NCBI RefSeq assembly: GCF_902500215.1
Contig: NZ_CABVOU010000039.1
Location: forward strand, 480,072-544,071
DNA from: Halomonas lysinitropha
Lineage (GTDB): Bacteria > Pseudomonadota > Gammaproteobacteria > Pseudomonadales > Halomonadaceae
Reading direction: 5' to 3'
DNA: 64,000 bases
A model generated the notes under the pieces. It was not told where the DNA came from, did no database searches, and worked only from the letters and a program-made list of their open reading frames with translations. This document shows positions 27,514-37,288 of this stretch, piece after piece. The number at the start of each line of letters is the position of its first letter. The stretch's first letter is position 1. Both the position numbers and the translations under genes were made by a program.

Positions 27514-28200
27514 TCAAGCCAGTCCCTGCCGGCGCATGACGTCGGTGATGATGGGGACCGGCGTCATCAGGTGCTCGCGCATCATCTCGGCGGCACGCTG
27601 GGCATCGCGGGAGAGAATGACCTCCACGAGGGCGGCATGTTCGCGCCGCTTGCGTTCCAGGGCCTCGGCGGAGAAGACCGTCTCGCGCAGCCAGAGGTGT
27701 CGGTAGCGCTCCACCTGGTCGAAGAGGCTTTCGCGGACCTTCAGCAGTTGCGGGGAGTTGCAGCCGGCGGCGATGGCCGTATGGAAGGCCTTGTGGCGGG
27801 TATCCCAGACATCGAGGAGCTCCTCGGAACTGTTGACCTCGGTCACCTTGGCCAGCGTATGGGCCTTGGCGAGGATCTCGGCTTCCCAGTCGTCGCCCCC
27901 TCGTTGGATGGCGAGCTCCAGGATCAGCCCCTCGAGCTGGGCTCGGGCGTCATAGAGGTCGGCGAGCTCCGACAGCGACATGGGTGCCACCCGATAGCCA
28001 CGCTGGCTGATGGCGACCACCAGGCTCTCGGCCACCAGCTGCGACAGCGCCTCGCGCAGAGGGCCGATGCCCAGCCCGTAACGCTCCTTGAGACCGCTCA
28101 TCAGCAGCTTCTCGCCGGGTGCGAAGGCCCCGCGTATGATGTCGCGCTTCAGCCAGTGGTAGGCACTGACGCCCATGTTCTGTTTCGATGAGGTGTCCAT
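27514..28200 (-). CDS. csiR: GntR/FCD transcriptional regulator, CsiR-like
   Basis: A 228-aa repressor with an N-terminal winged helix (AYHWLKRDIIRGAFAPGEKL; GIGPLREALSQLVAESLV) and an FCD ligand-binding domain with likely metal histidines in TRHKAFHTAIAAGC and REHL. It is divergent from the L-2-hydroxyglutarate oxidase gene, which is the target of CsiR (a glutarate-responsive repressor) in E. coli, so the name rests on domain plus context. The ATG at 28200 lacks a clear ribosome-binding site; a start at residue 9 is also possible. Confidence 0.8.
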   Translation of the reverse strand: MDTSSKQNMGVSAYHWLKRDIIRGAFAPGEKLLMSGLKERYGLGIGPLREALSQLVAESLVVAISQRGYRVAPMSLSELADLYDARAQLEGLILELAIQRGGDDWEAEILAKAHTLAKVTEVNSSEELLDVWDTRHKAFHTAIAAGCNSPQLLKVRESLFDQVERYRHLWLRETVFSAEALERKRREHAALVEVILSRDAQRAAEMMREHLMTPVPIITDVMRRQGLA

Positions 28201-28221
28201 GGCGCGCTGCCGTTGCGAATG

Positions 28222-28233
28222 TGATGGTCATCA
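28222..28233. promoter_or_regulatory. Candidate operator between csiR and lhgO
   Basis: TGATG-GT-CATCA is a perfect 5-bp inverted repeat in the 143-nt divergent region, 21 nt upstream of the csiR start. Its size suits a GntR-family dimer site. It could serve autoregulation and lhgO control. It is a pattern match only. Confidence 0.4.
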
Positions 28234-28343
28234 TACCCAATCATCGCCACTGTGGTGAATCGTCTCTTGTAGTATCGAAAAATGGAAACAGACCAGGATC
28301 ATGGATATTCTCAGGGCGTAGGCCTGTCATTCCGAGGTGAGCC

Positions 28344-29543
28344 GTGTACGACTTCATCATCATCGGCGGGGGGATCATCGGCATGTCCACCGCCATGCAG
28401 CTGAGCGAAGCCTTTCCCGACCGGCGTATCCTGCTGCTGGAAAAAGAGTCAGGCCCGGCCCACCACCAGAGCGGCCGTAACAGCGGGGTCATTCATGCCG
28501 GTGTCTATTATCCCCCTGGCAGCCTCAAGGCGCGCTTCTGCCGCGAAGGCAACCGGGCCACCCTGAAGTTCTGCGAGGAGCACGGCATCGAGACCCGCAT
28601 CTGCGGCAAGTTGCTGGTGGCCACCAATGACCTCGAGCTGGAGCGGATGCAGGGGCTCTGGGAGCGTACCGGTGCCAATGGTCTCGAGCGCGAATGGCTA
28701 TCCCCTGAGGGACTTCGCGAACGTGAGCCGTCGATCACCGGCGTCGGGGCCCTTTTCGTGCCCTCCAGCGGTATCGTTGACTATTCCCGGATCACCCGGG
28801 CCATGGCCGAGACGTTCGAGCAGCGTGGTGGACAGCTCCGCTTTGACCAGGAGGTCACGGGTATCAGGGAGCGGCCCGGCGAGGTGGTCGTCAGGACTCG
28901 CAGTGACGAGTTCTCGACCCGCTACCTCATCTCCTGCGCGGGGCTGATGGCTGACCGTATCGTGAGAATGCTGGGACGTGATCCCGGCTTCATCATCTGC
29001 CCCTTTCGCGGCGAATATTTCCGCCTGCCCGAGGCGCGTAACGGCATCGTCGATCACCTGATCTACCCCATCCCCGACCCGGCCATGCCCTTCCTCGGCC
29101 TGCACCTGACGCCGATGATCGACGGCGGCGTTACCCTGGGACCCAACGCCGTGCTGGCGCTGGCCCGTGAGGGGTATCGCAAGTCCGATGTCTCGTTGCC
29201 GGAGCTGGCGCGGCTGTTTACCTATCCCGGGGTGTGGCGAATGCTCTCCAGCAATGTGCGGCCGGGGCTGGAGGAGTTGCGCAACTCGTTTTCCCGTCGC
29301 CGCTACCTGGCGATGGTACGCCGATACTGTCCGGAACTGACGCTCGACGATCTTCAGCCCTGTCCTGCCGGGGTACGTGCCCAGGCAGTCTCTCGCGACG
29401 GCCGTCTCATCGACGACTTCCTGTTTGTCAACACGCGGCGCACCGTCAACGTCTGCAACGCGCCATCACCGGCGGCGACCTCGGCGCTGCCCATCGGGCG
29501 CTACATCGTCGACAAGGTGAAGGAACAGGTGGAGGTCGGCTGA
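28344..29543 (+). CDS. lhgO: L-2-hydroxyglutarate oxidase LhgO
   Basis: FAD-dependent oxidase or dehydrogenase converting L-2-hydroxyglutarate to 2-oxoglutarate and passing electrons to the membrane quinone pool. It is 399 aa. The N-terminal dinucleotide-binding motif is IIGGGIIGMSTAMQ. Family motifs HHQSGRNSGVIHAGVYYPPG and PSPAATSALPIG near the end are clear. It starts at GTG 28344 with GAGGTGA 3 nt upstream. The glutarate hydroxylase partner gene (csiD/glaH) is absent from the neighbourhood. Confidence 0.92.
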   Translation: MYDFIIIGGGIIGMSTAMQLSEAFPDRRILLLEKESGPAHHQSGRNSGVIHAGVYYPPGSLKARFCREGNRATLKFCEEHGIETRICGKLLVATNDLELERMQGLWERTGANGLEREWLSPEGLREREPSITGVGALFVPSSGIVDYSRITRAMAETFEQRGGQLRFDQEVTGIRERPGEVVVRTRSDEFSTRYLISCAGLMADRIVRMLGRDPGFIICPFRGEYFRLPEARNGIVDHLIYPIPDPAMPFLGLHLTPMIDGGVTLGPNAVLALAREGYRKSDVSLPELARLFTYPGVWRMLSSNVRPGLEELRNSFSRRRYLAMVRRYCPELTLDDLQPCPAGVRAQAVSRDGRLIDDFLFVNTRRTVNVCNAPSPAATSALPIGRYIVDKVKEQVEVG

Positions 29544-29558
29544 GGTCACGGCCATCGG

Positions 29559-31274
29559 TCAATCGCGGGGGGCGCGCTTGAGCTCCTGCCAGGCCGCATA
29601 GGTGCTCAGGAAGACCCGGCCGGTGAGGTCATCGAGGAAGTCGCTGTGCTTGAGCCGGTCCATCACCGGACCCTTGACCTCGGCCAGGTGCAGGGTAACC
29701 CCGGAGTCCTCGAGCCGGGCGTTGATGGCATCCAGGCTTTCCAGTGCCGAGGCGTCGATCAGGTTGACCGCCGAGCAAATCAGCACCACGTGCTCGAGTT
29801 CGGGGCGGCTTGCCACCAGCGCGTAAACGGTGTCCTCGAGATAGCGGGCATTGGCGAAATAGAGGCTCTCGTCGATGCGCAGCATGGCCAGGTGACTGAC
29901 GGTCTCGGTCTCGTGGCGCTGGGTGCTGCGGAAATGCTCGGTACCTTCGATGCGTCCCACCAGCACGCTGTGCGGGCGGCTGGTGCGGTAGAGGAAGAGG
30001 GCAATGGAGAGCAGTACGCCCGAGATGATGCCGGTCTCGACGCCTTCTACGAGGGTCAACACGATGGTCACCGCCATGGCCGAGAAGTCGCTGCGCGAAT
30101 ACCGCCAGGTCTGACGGACCAGGGGGATGTCCACCAGGGTCAGGATGGAGACGGTGATGATCGCCGCCAGCGTGGCGATGGGCAGATGCTGCAACAAGGG
30201 GGTCAGCGCCAGGGTTACCGCCCCGATGCCAAGCGCCGCGAAGAGGCCAGCCATGGGCGTGCGAGCCCCGGACTCGAAGTTGATCACTGTCCGCGATAGC
30301 CCCCCGGTGACCGGCATGCCTCCGCTGAAGGCCGCGGCCAGGTTGGCCCCTCCCAGGCCCACCAACTCCTGATTGGGCGAGATTCGCTCGCGGCGCTTCG
30401 CTGCCAGCATCTGGGCCATGGAGATCGATTCGACGAAGCCCACCACGCTGATCAGCAGCGCAGGAATCAGCAAGCTGCGCCAGAGTGACAGATCCAGCGG
30501 CGGTAGACTGAGGGGCGGAAGCCCCGCCGGGATGGTGCCGACCACCGCCACGCCACGCTCTGCGAGTCCCAGCCACCAGCTCAGCAGCGTCGTCACGATG
30601 ACCGCGATCACCGCGCCGGCCCGAGTCAGTAGAGAGGCGAGCTTCTTGGGCAGCTTCACCGCCCGCAGTGTCCGTTCCCCGTAGTGTCGCATGGCGACCA
30701 GAAACGTCAGACAGCCCAGGCCGAGCAGCAGGGTCGGCCAATGGGTCTGCCCCAGTTCACCGCCGATACTGACCACCAGGTCGAGCGCGGTGAAGCCGCT
30801 CGCCTCGATCCCCAGCAGGTGCACGGCCTGACTGGCGGCGATCAGTAAGGCCGAACTGGAGAGAAACCCTGCGATGACCGGATGACTCAGGAAGTTGGCG
30901 AAGAAGCCCAGGCGTAGCAGGCCCATGGCCGTGAGCATCAGTCCGGAGAGTAGCGAGAGCACCAGCGCGGCTTGGAGATAGGCCGCAGTGCCGGGGGCCG
31001 CCACCTCGGTAAGGGCCGCACCGCTCATCAGGGCGATGATGGCCACCGGGCCCACGGCCAGGGTGCGGCTGGTGCCGAGCAGGGCATAGGCGATGGCCGG
31101 CAAGATGCTGGCATAAAGCCCGACCACGGCCGGCAGGCCGGCGAGCAGGGCATAGGCCAGCGACTGGGGAATCACCAGCACGGTGACGATCACGCCGGCC
31201 AGCAGGTCGGCACCCGCCAGTCGATGGGTGTAGTGGGGCAACCAGGTGATGATCGGCAGGTAGCGCTTGAGCAT
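29559..31274 (-). CDS. SulP family anion transporter with STAS domain
   Basis: A 571-aa inner-membrane transporter. The N-terminal part (about 1-420) holds some 12 hydrophobic segments, including the SulP signature region LAYALLAGLPAVVGLYASIL. The C-terminal STAS domain (about 440-560) includes the segment LICSAVNLIDASALESLDAI. Substrates of such proteins are sulfate, bicarbonate or dicarboxylates, and none is decided here. It is convergent with lhgO (15-nt gap) and divergent from metY, whose sulfide-assimilating role makes sulfate attractive but unproven. Confidence 0.92.
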   Translation of the reverse strand: MLKRYLPIITWLPHYTHRLAGADLLAGVIVTVLVIPQSLAYALLAGLPAVVGLYASILPAIAYALLGTSRTLAVGPVAIIALMSGAALTEVAAPGTAAYLQAALVLSLLSGLMLTAMGLLRLGFFANFLSHPVIAGFLSSSALLIAASQAVHLLGIEASGFTALDLVVSIGGELGQTHWPTLLLGLGCLTFLVAMRHYGERTLRAVKLPKKLASLLTRAGAVIAVIVTTLLSWWLGLAERGVAVVGTIPAGLPPLSLPPLDLSLWRSLLIPALLISVVGFVESISMAQMLAAKRRERISPNQELVGLGGANLAAAFSGGMPVTGGLSRTVINFESGARTPMAGLFAALGIGAVTLALTPLLQHLPIATLAAIITVSILTLVDIPLVRQTWRYSRSDFSAMAVTIVLTLVEGVETGIISGVLLSIALFLYRTSRPHSVLVGRIEGTEHFRSTQRHETETVSHLAMLRIDESLYFANARYLEDTVYALVASRPELEHVVLICSAVNLIDASALESLDAINARLEDSGVTLHLAEVKGPVMDRLKHSDFLDDLTGRVFLSTYAAWQELKRAPRD

Positions 31275-31418
31275 CCGTGTTCGCCAAGTCGGTGGCAGGG
31301 TCGATGGAAGTGACCCGAGGATGTCTGCCAGACTAAACGATATTGGTCCCCGCGTTCAGGGTTGGTTAGCATCGGGTGAATCAGTGGATATACCCATCAC
31401 AACCCAGAAGGACACCCC

Positions 31419-32693
31419 ATGAAGCCCGAGACCCTTGCCCTGCATCACGGCTATGCCCCTGATGACCAGCACGCGGTGGCGGTACCCATCCATCAGACCA
31501 CCTCGTTCTCGTTCGACAGCGCCCAGCATGCGGCGGACCTCTTCGACCTGAAGGTCGAGGGCAATATCTATTCGCGGATCATGAACCCCACCTGCGCGGT
31601 GCTTGAGCAGCGCGTGGCGGCTCTCGAGGGGGGGATCGCCGGGCTGGCCGTGGCCTCGGGCATGGCGGCCATCACCTATGCCATCCAGACCATCGCCGAG
31701 GCCGGTGACAACATCGTCTCCATCAGCGAGCTCTACGGCGGCACCTACAACCTCTTCGCGCATACGCTGCCCCGCCAGGGAATCGAGGTGCGTTTCGCGG
31801 ACAAGGATGACATCGCCGGCATGGAATCGCTGATCGACGCCCGTACCAAGGCGGTGTTCTGCGAGAGCGTCGGCAACCCCTCGGGCAGCGTGGTGGACAT
31901 GGTGGCCCTGGCCGAGGCCGCCCATCGCCACGGCGTCCCGCTGATCGTCGACAACACCGTGCCGACCCCTTTCCTGTGGCGTCCCATCGAGCACGGTGCC
32001 GATATCGTCATCCAATCAGCCACCAAGTATATCGGCGGTCATGGCACGACCGTGGGCGGCGTGATCGTCGACTCCGGCCGTTTCCCCTGGGCCGAGCACG
32101 CCGCCCGCTTCCCGCTGCTCAATGAGCCGGACGTGTCCTACCATGGCGTCTGCTACACCCGCGACCTGGGCGAGGCCGCCTTCATCGGCCGCGCGCGGGT
32201 GGTTCCGCTGCGCAACATGGGCGCGGCGCTCTCCGCCCAGGCGGCCTGGAACCTGCTGCAGGGCCTCGAGACCCTGTCGCTGCGTATCGAACGCGTCTGC
32301 GACAACACTCTGAAGGTGGCTCGGTATCTCGAGGGGCATCCGTCGGTGACCTGGGTACAGTACGCGGGCCTGGAGAGCCACAAGGATTACGCCCTGGCGA
32401 AGAAGTACATGAACGGGCGCGCCTCGGGCATTCTCAGTTTCGGCATCCAGGGCGGGCGCGACGCCGGAGCGCGTTTCTACGACGCCCTGGGCATGATCCT
32501 GCGCCTGGTCAACATCGGGGATGCCAAGACCTGTTCGTCGATACCGGCGTCCACCACCCATCGCCAGCTCAATGATGAAGAGCTGAAGGCGGCCGGCGTG
32601 AAACCCGACATGGTGCGCCTCTCCATCGGTATCGAGCATGTCGACGACATACTCGCGGATCTGGAGCAGGCCCTCGCGGCGAGCCAGGCCTGA
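31419..32693 (+). CDS. metY: O-acetylhomoserine sulfhydrylase MetY
   Basis: PLP enzyme that makes homocysteine from O-acetylhomoserine and sulfide. It is 424 aa, of the Cys/Met metabolism family. Motifs are YSRIMNPTCAVLEQRVAALEG, the substrate/PLP region FCESVGNPSGSV, and the PLP lysine in SATKYIGGHGT. The length and the HQTTSFSFDSAQHAADLF opening favour MetY over MetB or MetZ. It starts at ATG 31419 with AGAAGGA upstream. It stands alone between sulP and rarD. Confidence 0.93.
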   Translation: MKPETLALHHGYAPDDQHAVAVPIHQTTSFSFDSAQHAADLFDLKVEGNIYSRIMNPTCAVLEQRVAALEGGIAGLAVASGMAAITYAIQTIAEAGDNIVSISELYGGTYNLFAHTLPRQGIEVRFADKDDIAGMESLIDARTKAVFCESVGNPSGSVVDMVALAEAAHRHGVPLIVDNTVPTPFLWRPIEHGADIVIQSATKYIGGHGTTVGGVIVDSGRFPWAEHAARFPLLNEPDVSYHGVCYTRDLGEAAFIGRARVVPLRNMGAALSAQAAWNLLQGLETLSLRIERVCDNTLKVARYLEGHPSVTWVQYAGLESHKDYALAKKYMNGRASGILSFGIQGGRDAGARFYDALGMILRLVNIGDAKTCSSIPASTTHRQLNDEELKAAGVKPDMVRLSIGIEHVDDILADLEQALAASQA

Positions 32694-32729
32694 TCCGGCA
32701 TCGGGTCACCGGCGGGAATCTCGGGCGAG

Positions 32730-33659
32730 TCAACGCGACGACCTGGCCGAGGTTCTCGCCTCTCTCGGGCGCGACTGCCAGGCCGACCAGGAATAAAGGG
32801 CCAGCCCGATCCAGATCAGCACGAAGGTGGCGAGTTGCACCGGCGCCAGGGGTTCATGGAACACCAGCAGGGCGATAAAGAACTGAATGGTCGGATTGAG
32901 ATACATCAGAAAGCCCAGCGTCGCCAGTCGCAGGCGGCGCGCGGCCCCGGCGAACGCCAGCAGGGGCAGGGCGGTGATCACCCCGCTGGCCACCAGCAGG
33001 GCGGTAGTGCGGCCATTGTCGAGAAAGTGGGAGAGCTCGGCCTGGCTGAGCCAGCCCAGCGCCATCAGGGCCAGGGGCAGCAGCAGCAGGGTCTCCACGA
33101 AGAGGCCCGAGAGGCCGTCCAGCGGCACCTGCTTGCGCAGCAGTCCGTAGGTACCGAAGGAGAAGGCCAGGACCAGGCTGATCCAGGGCAACTCGCCCAG
33201 CAGTACGAGCTGGATGGCGATGGCCAGTCCGGCGAGCCCCACGGCCACACCCTGCAGGCGTGCCATGCGCTCGCGCAGCACCAGCATGCCCAGCCCCACG
33301 TTGACCAGCGGTGTCATGAAGTAGCCCAGGCTCGCCTGCAGCACATGATGGGTCTCCACGGAATAGATGTAGAGTCCCCAGTTCAGGGCGATGAGCAGGG
33401 CGCAACCCAGCACACGGCCGAGGCGCTTCGGTTCGGCAAGGGCTCGGCGGATGGGTGACCAGCGGCCGAGCAGGGTGACCAGCCCGACCAGGAAAAGGCA
33501 GGACCAGATCACGCGGTGAAGCAGTATCTCGAAGGCGGGAACGCCCTGGAAGAGGGCGAAGAACAGCGGGAAGCACCCCCATGTGACATAGGCGGTCAGG
33601 CCGAAGGCGACGCCCTTGGCGGCTTCGCGGTCGGGCAGGGAGACGGGGGTGGCAGACAT
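32730..33659 (-). CDS. rarD: RarD-type EamA family transporter
   Basis: A 309-aa inner-membrane protein with about 10 hydrophobic helices. The RarD hallmarks are AYVTWGCFPLFF, EILLHRVIWSCLFL and ALNWGLYIYSVETHHVLQAS. Its substrate is unknown. It is convergent with metY and divergent from the nitrilase gene. Confidence 0.92.
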   Translation of the reverse strand: MSATPVSLPDREAAKGVAFGLTAYVTWGCFPLFFALFQGVPAFEILLHRVIWSCLFLVGLVTLLGRWSPIRRALAEPKRLGRVLGCALLIALNWGLYIYSVETHHVLQASLGYFMTPLVNVGLGMLVLRERMARLQGVAVGLAGLAIAIQLVLLGELPWISLVLAFSFGTYGLLRKQVPLDGLSGLFVETLLLLPLALMALGWLSQAELSHFLDNGRTTALLVASGVITALPLLAFAGAARRLRLATLGFLMYLNPTIQFFIALLVFHEPLAPVQLATFVLIWIGLALYSWSAWQSRPREARTSARSSR

Positions 33660-33795
33660 GCGAGCCTCGCAGCGAGAAAGGGCTAACTTAGCAGGCTACA
33701 GGTTCGCTTGCCACGGCCCGCGCGCATCGGCTGACGGCGACGGGGCTACTGGGGTAGGCTGTGTCCGGCCATATTATCTGAACGGGAGTCCCAGC

Positions 33796-34611
33796 ATGAG
33801 CGAATTGAGAACCACCCTGGTGCAGTGTGATCTGCGCTGGGAAGACCCCGATGCCAACTGCCGGATGCTCGAGGAGACCCTGGGCGATCTGGGCGCCGAG
33901 GAGACCGACCTGATCGTGCTGCCGGAGATGTTCGCTACCGGCTTCACCATGAACTCCCGGGAGATGGCCGAGCCCATGGCCGAGAGCCGCACCGTGGCCT
34001 GGCTTCAGGACCAGGCGGCTCGGCGGGGCTGTGTGGTCACCGGCAGTGTCGCCGTGATGGACAACGGCGACTACTTCAACCGCCTGGTCTGGGCGCGCCC
34101 GGATGGCAGCCTTGTCACCTACGACAAGCGCCACCTGTTCCGCATGGCCGGGGAACACGAACGCTACGCCATGGGGCACGAGCGAGTGATCGTCGAGCTC
34201 AAGGGATTCCGGATCCTGCTCAGCGTCTGCTACGACCTGCGCTTTCCCGTCTGGCTGCGCCAGCAGCCGGGGCCCGACGAACACTTCGAGTACGACGCCC
34301 TGCTCTGTGTGGCCAACTGGCCGGCGCCCCGGCGTCACCCCTGGCGAGTGCTGCTGCAGGCCCGGGCCATCGAGAACCTCTGCCCGGTGATCGGCGTCAA
34401 TCGGGTCGGCGAGGATGCCAAGGGCATGGCCTATGCCGGGGACTCGATGTTGGTCGATGCCAAGGGGGAAGCGCTGCTCGACGAGCCCCGGGACACTCCC
34501 TTCCTGAAGACCGGTAGCCTCTCACTCGAGGAACTGCGTGGTTTCCGTGAGAAGTTCCCGGCCTGGCGCGATGCCGACCATTTCGGTCTCGCCGACGGGG
34601 TCGGCTACTGA
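33796..34611 (+). CDS. Nitrilase-superfamily omega-amidase, YafV-like
   Basis: A 271-aa carbon-nitrogen hydrolase. The catalytic triad is visible: Glu in VLPEMFATGF, Lys in TYDKRHLFRMAGEH and Cys in LLSVCYDLRFPVWLR. The LRFP and WPAPRRHPW segments match the YafV/omega-amidase branch, which repairs 2-oxoglutaramate and 2-oxosuccinamate. The ATG at 33796 was chosen as the start of the conserved region; the upstream extension is low-quality. It overlaps rsuA by 1 nt. Confidence 0.87.
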   Translation: MSELRTTLVQCDLRWEDPDANCRMLEETLGDLGAEETDLIVLPEMFATGFTMNSREMAEPMAESRTVAWLQDQAARRGCVVTGSVAVMDNGDYFNRLVWARPDGSLVTYDKRHLFRMAGEHERYAMGHERVIVELKGFRILLSVCYDLRFPVWLRQQPGPDEHFEYDALLCVANWPAPRRHPWRVLLQARAIENLCPVIGVNRVGEDAKGMAYAGDSMLVDAKGEALLDEPRDTPFLKTGSLSLEELRGFREKFPAWRDADHFGLADGVGY

Positions 34612-35309
34612 TGCGTCTCGACCGTTTTCTGTGCGAGACCACCGATCTGACGCGCAGCCTCGCCAAGAAGGCCCTGCACCGCGAGGAAGTCCAGGTGAAC
34701 GGCGAGGTGGTCAAGAATCCCGCCACCCAGGTCGACGAGCAGAGCCGTGTCGTCTGGAACGGCGAGCGCCTGGCCCTGGTCGGCCTGCGCTACGTGATGC
34801 TTCACAAGCCCGCCGGGGTGGAATGCAGTGCCCGTCGTGGCCTCTACCCGCTGGTCCGGGAACTCGTTGACCTGCCCCACCTGGAGCGTCTGCAGACGGT
34901 GGGCCGGCTCGATGTCGACACGACCGGCCTGGTGTTGCTCACCGATGATGGCCAGTGGTCCCACCGGGTCACTTCACCGAAACGGCACTGGGGCAAGGTC
35001 TATCGGGTGACCCTCGCCGAGCCGCTGGAGGGAGACGCACTGGACACCGCCGTGTCCGGTTTCGCCGAGGGCCTGATGCTCGACGGCGAAGAGAAACCGA
35101 CCCGCCCTGCACAGCTGGCCATGCGTTCTTCGCACGTTGCCGAGCTGACCCTGTTTGAAGGCAAGTACCACCAGGTCAAGCGTATGTTCGCGGCTATCGG
35201 TCACCATGTGGTGGCCCTGCACCGTGAGTCGATCGGACCGCTGTCTCTCGGTGAACTGGCGCCCGGCGCATGGCGCGAGCTCACCGAGGATGAGGTGGCG
35301 CTCTTTTGA
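34611..35309 (+). CDS. rsuA: 16S rRNA pseudouridine-516 synthase RsuA
   Basis: A 232-aa protein with an N-terminal S4 RNA-binding domain (MRLDRFLCETTDLTRSLAKK) and a pseudouridine synthase domain with the catalytic aspartate in VGRLDVDTTGLVLLTDDG. The RsuA subtype is favoured by length and by HKPAGVECSARRG. It modifies U516 of 16S rRNA. The start overlaps the omega-amidase stop by 1 nt (TGATG). Confidence 0.88.
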   Translation: MRLDRFLCETTDLTRSLAKKALHREEVQVNGEVVKNPATQVDEQSRVVWNGERLALVGLRYVMLHKPAGVECSARRGLYPLVRELVDLPHLERLQTVGRLDVDTTGLVLLTDDGQWSHRVTSPKRHWGKVYRVTLAEPLEGDALDTAVSGFAEGLMLDGEEKPTRPAQLAMRSSHVAELTLFEGKYHQVKRMFAAIGHHVVALHRESIGPLSLGELAPGAWRELTEDEVALF

Positions 35310-35364
35310 GGCCGGTACGGCGCTTAATGCCACCGCCTGCCTTCGGCCCGGTCGTCGGGAGGCG

Positions 35365-37119
35365 TCACGCGTAGGTCTCGATCCTCGCTCGTCCGCGGTG
35401 TTTGGCCGAATATAGCGCCTTGTCGGCGAGCCCGATCAGTGTCAGCGGATCGCCGGCATGCTCTGGGTAGGTGGCGATGCCGCAGGAAACCGTCAGGGGC
35501 CCGAGCACCCGGTCACGGTGACGGAAATGCGTACGACTCAGGACCTCCAGCAGCTGGGCGAGGCGTGCCTCGGCGCTGGCTGATGTCGCCCCCGGCATGA
35601 TGACGACGAACTCCTCTCCCCCCATCCGGCAGACCACGTCGGCGTCTCGGAAGTGATGTCTCAGTACCCGTCCCACGCCGACCAGGACCGTATCGCCCGC
35701 CTCGTGACCCTCGCGGTCGTTGAACCGCTTGAAGTGGTCGATATCGATCATTGCCAGCGTCAGCGGTGTCCCCTGGCGACGCGCGATCGCTGCCTGGTGC
35801 TCCAGCAGCTCATCGAAGTAGCGGCGGTTGTGCAACCCGGTGAGGGCGTCCTGGTAGGAGTAGGCCTGCAACGTCTCGACCATCTGTTCCAGTTCCCTTG
35901 TTCGCTCGGTCACCTGCTTCTCCAGGGAGAGATTGAGCCGCTGCAGTTCGCGATGGGTGTGCCGGTAGTGCCAGAGCGAGATCATCACCATGGCGAAAAC
36001 GAAAGCCAGCGCACCGCCACTCAAGGGAACACGGCGCCACGAGAGCAGCCCGTGGGCCACGGCCATGTCAATCACCAAGAGGAAGACAAAGAGTCCATAG
36101 CTGGTGATGATCAGCTTCTGCTCGATATTGAGGGTGCCCAGGTGCACGATAATGGTGGTAAACATCGCCAGCAACGTGACCAGCAACAGGGCATCGAAGG
36201 GGGGGAAGGTGCTGGAGAGGTCGATGACCCCGGCCAGCGCCAGCCCCGGCGCCATCACCAGATAGCCCAGATGGAGTTGCCAGATGCGCCTCAGCAGTGT
36301 TGACCGTTGCGCGGCGAACCAGTGTTCCAGCATTAGTCCCATGGCCACCGGTAGGGTGTAGTAGCCGATGGCCGCCAGATAGTCCCACAGGAGGGGGTTG
36401 TCCAGGAGCAGCTGGCTGGCCTGCGTCTCGGCCAGCAGCATGATGCCCGCGGCCATGGCAAAGAGCCCGATACCGATAAAGCTGCGCCGGTTGCCCTGCA
36501 CGAGGGCAAAGATGAAGGCCAGCAAGGCCATCAGTAACAGGAGGGCGCCGATGATCAGATCCCCGGCCGAACGCTCCAGGATGTACTCCATCAGGTCGAG
36601 GCGGTCCATCAGCTTGACCTCGCCCCACAGGCCAATGTCGGTGTAATCGGAGAAGACGCGGAAGTGGAGGGTCTTGCCCGCAAAGTTCTCGGGCAGGCTG
36701 ATCATGTGCCAGGGCCAGCCCGAGAAGCGTCCTTCTCCGCGGTCATCGAACTCCCCGTATTGGTAGATCAGCTTTTCCTCTAGCCAGGCCTGGAGGATCA
36801 GGTCGACGCTGTAGATGTAGAGCACCGGGTCACGCCACTCTCCCTCGGGCAGGGTGATGCGGAACCAGGCGTGCTTGCTGCCCTCTCGGCCGGGCGGATT
36901 GGAAGGGAAGGCGATCGGCCGCCATTCCCCCTGCGATGCAGGGTCATCGACCCAGGCCGGGGTACCGTCGGCCCGGAAGGGGGAGTCCCCCCAGCGGTAC
37001 TCCCAGCCTTCATCGAGTGACACCGGGGCAGTATCGGCGCGGGCCGGGGAGGTGGCGAAGATGGCCATCAGCAACGCCAGGAACAGGGTTCCGGGCAGGC
37101 AGCGGAGGAGTGTGCGCAT
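35365..37119 (-). CDS. Membrane diguanylate cyclase, 7TMR-DISM plus GGDEF
   Basis: Makes cyclic di-GMP. It is 584 aa: signal peptide to about residue 28, a periplasmic 7TMR-DISM-type sensory domain (about 30-175), seven hydrophobic helices (about 185-385), a short coiled coil (QRLNLSLEKQVTERTRELEQ), then a GGDEF domain with active site GGEEF near residue 502. An RDAD inhibitory I-site lies 5 residues before it, so product inhibition is expected. The ATG at 37119 starts the signal peptide and has AGGA 4 nt upstream. The extracellular ligand is unknown. Confidence 0.92.
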   Translation of the reverse strand: MRTLLRCLPGTLFLALLMAIFATSPARADTAPVSLDEGWEYRWGDSPFRADGTPAWVDDPASQGEWRPIAFPSNPPGREGSKHAWFRITLPEGEWRDPVLYIYSVDLILQAWLEEKLIYQYGEFDDRGEGRFSGWPWHMISLPENFAGKTLHFRVFSDYTDIGLWGEVKLMDRLDLMEYILERSAGDLIIGALLLLMALLAFIFALVQGNRRSFIGIGLFAMAAGIMLLAETQASQLLLDNPLLWDYLAAIGYYTLPVAMGLMLEHWFAAQRSTLLRRIWQLHLGYLVMAPGLALAGVIDLSSTFPPFDALLLVTLLAMFTTIIVHLGTLNIEQKLIITSYGLFVFLLVIDMAVAHGLLSWRRVPLSGGALAFVFAMVMISLWHYRHTHRELQRLNLSLEKQVTERTRELEQMVETLQAYSYQDALTGLHNRRYFDELLEHQAAIARRQGTPLTLAMIDIDHFKRFNDREGHEAGDTVLVGVGRVLRHHFRDADVVCRMGGEEFVVIMPGATSASAEARLAQLLEVLSRTHFRHRDRVLGPLTVSCGIATYPEHAGDPLTLIGLADKALYSAKHRGRARIETYA

Positions 37120-37288
37120 GGTGTCCTGTAGCCTTGGACAAGAGAGATAACGTAACCCAGCGTAACCGGTGACGGGTATCACCCTTGTCAACGCTTCGCG
37201 GCAGTCACTTAGCAGCCTGCAGGCGGTAATTCAACTTATACCGTTATCTACATTCATGCCATCCGATAGCATCGACTGGTTCAGATAA

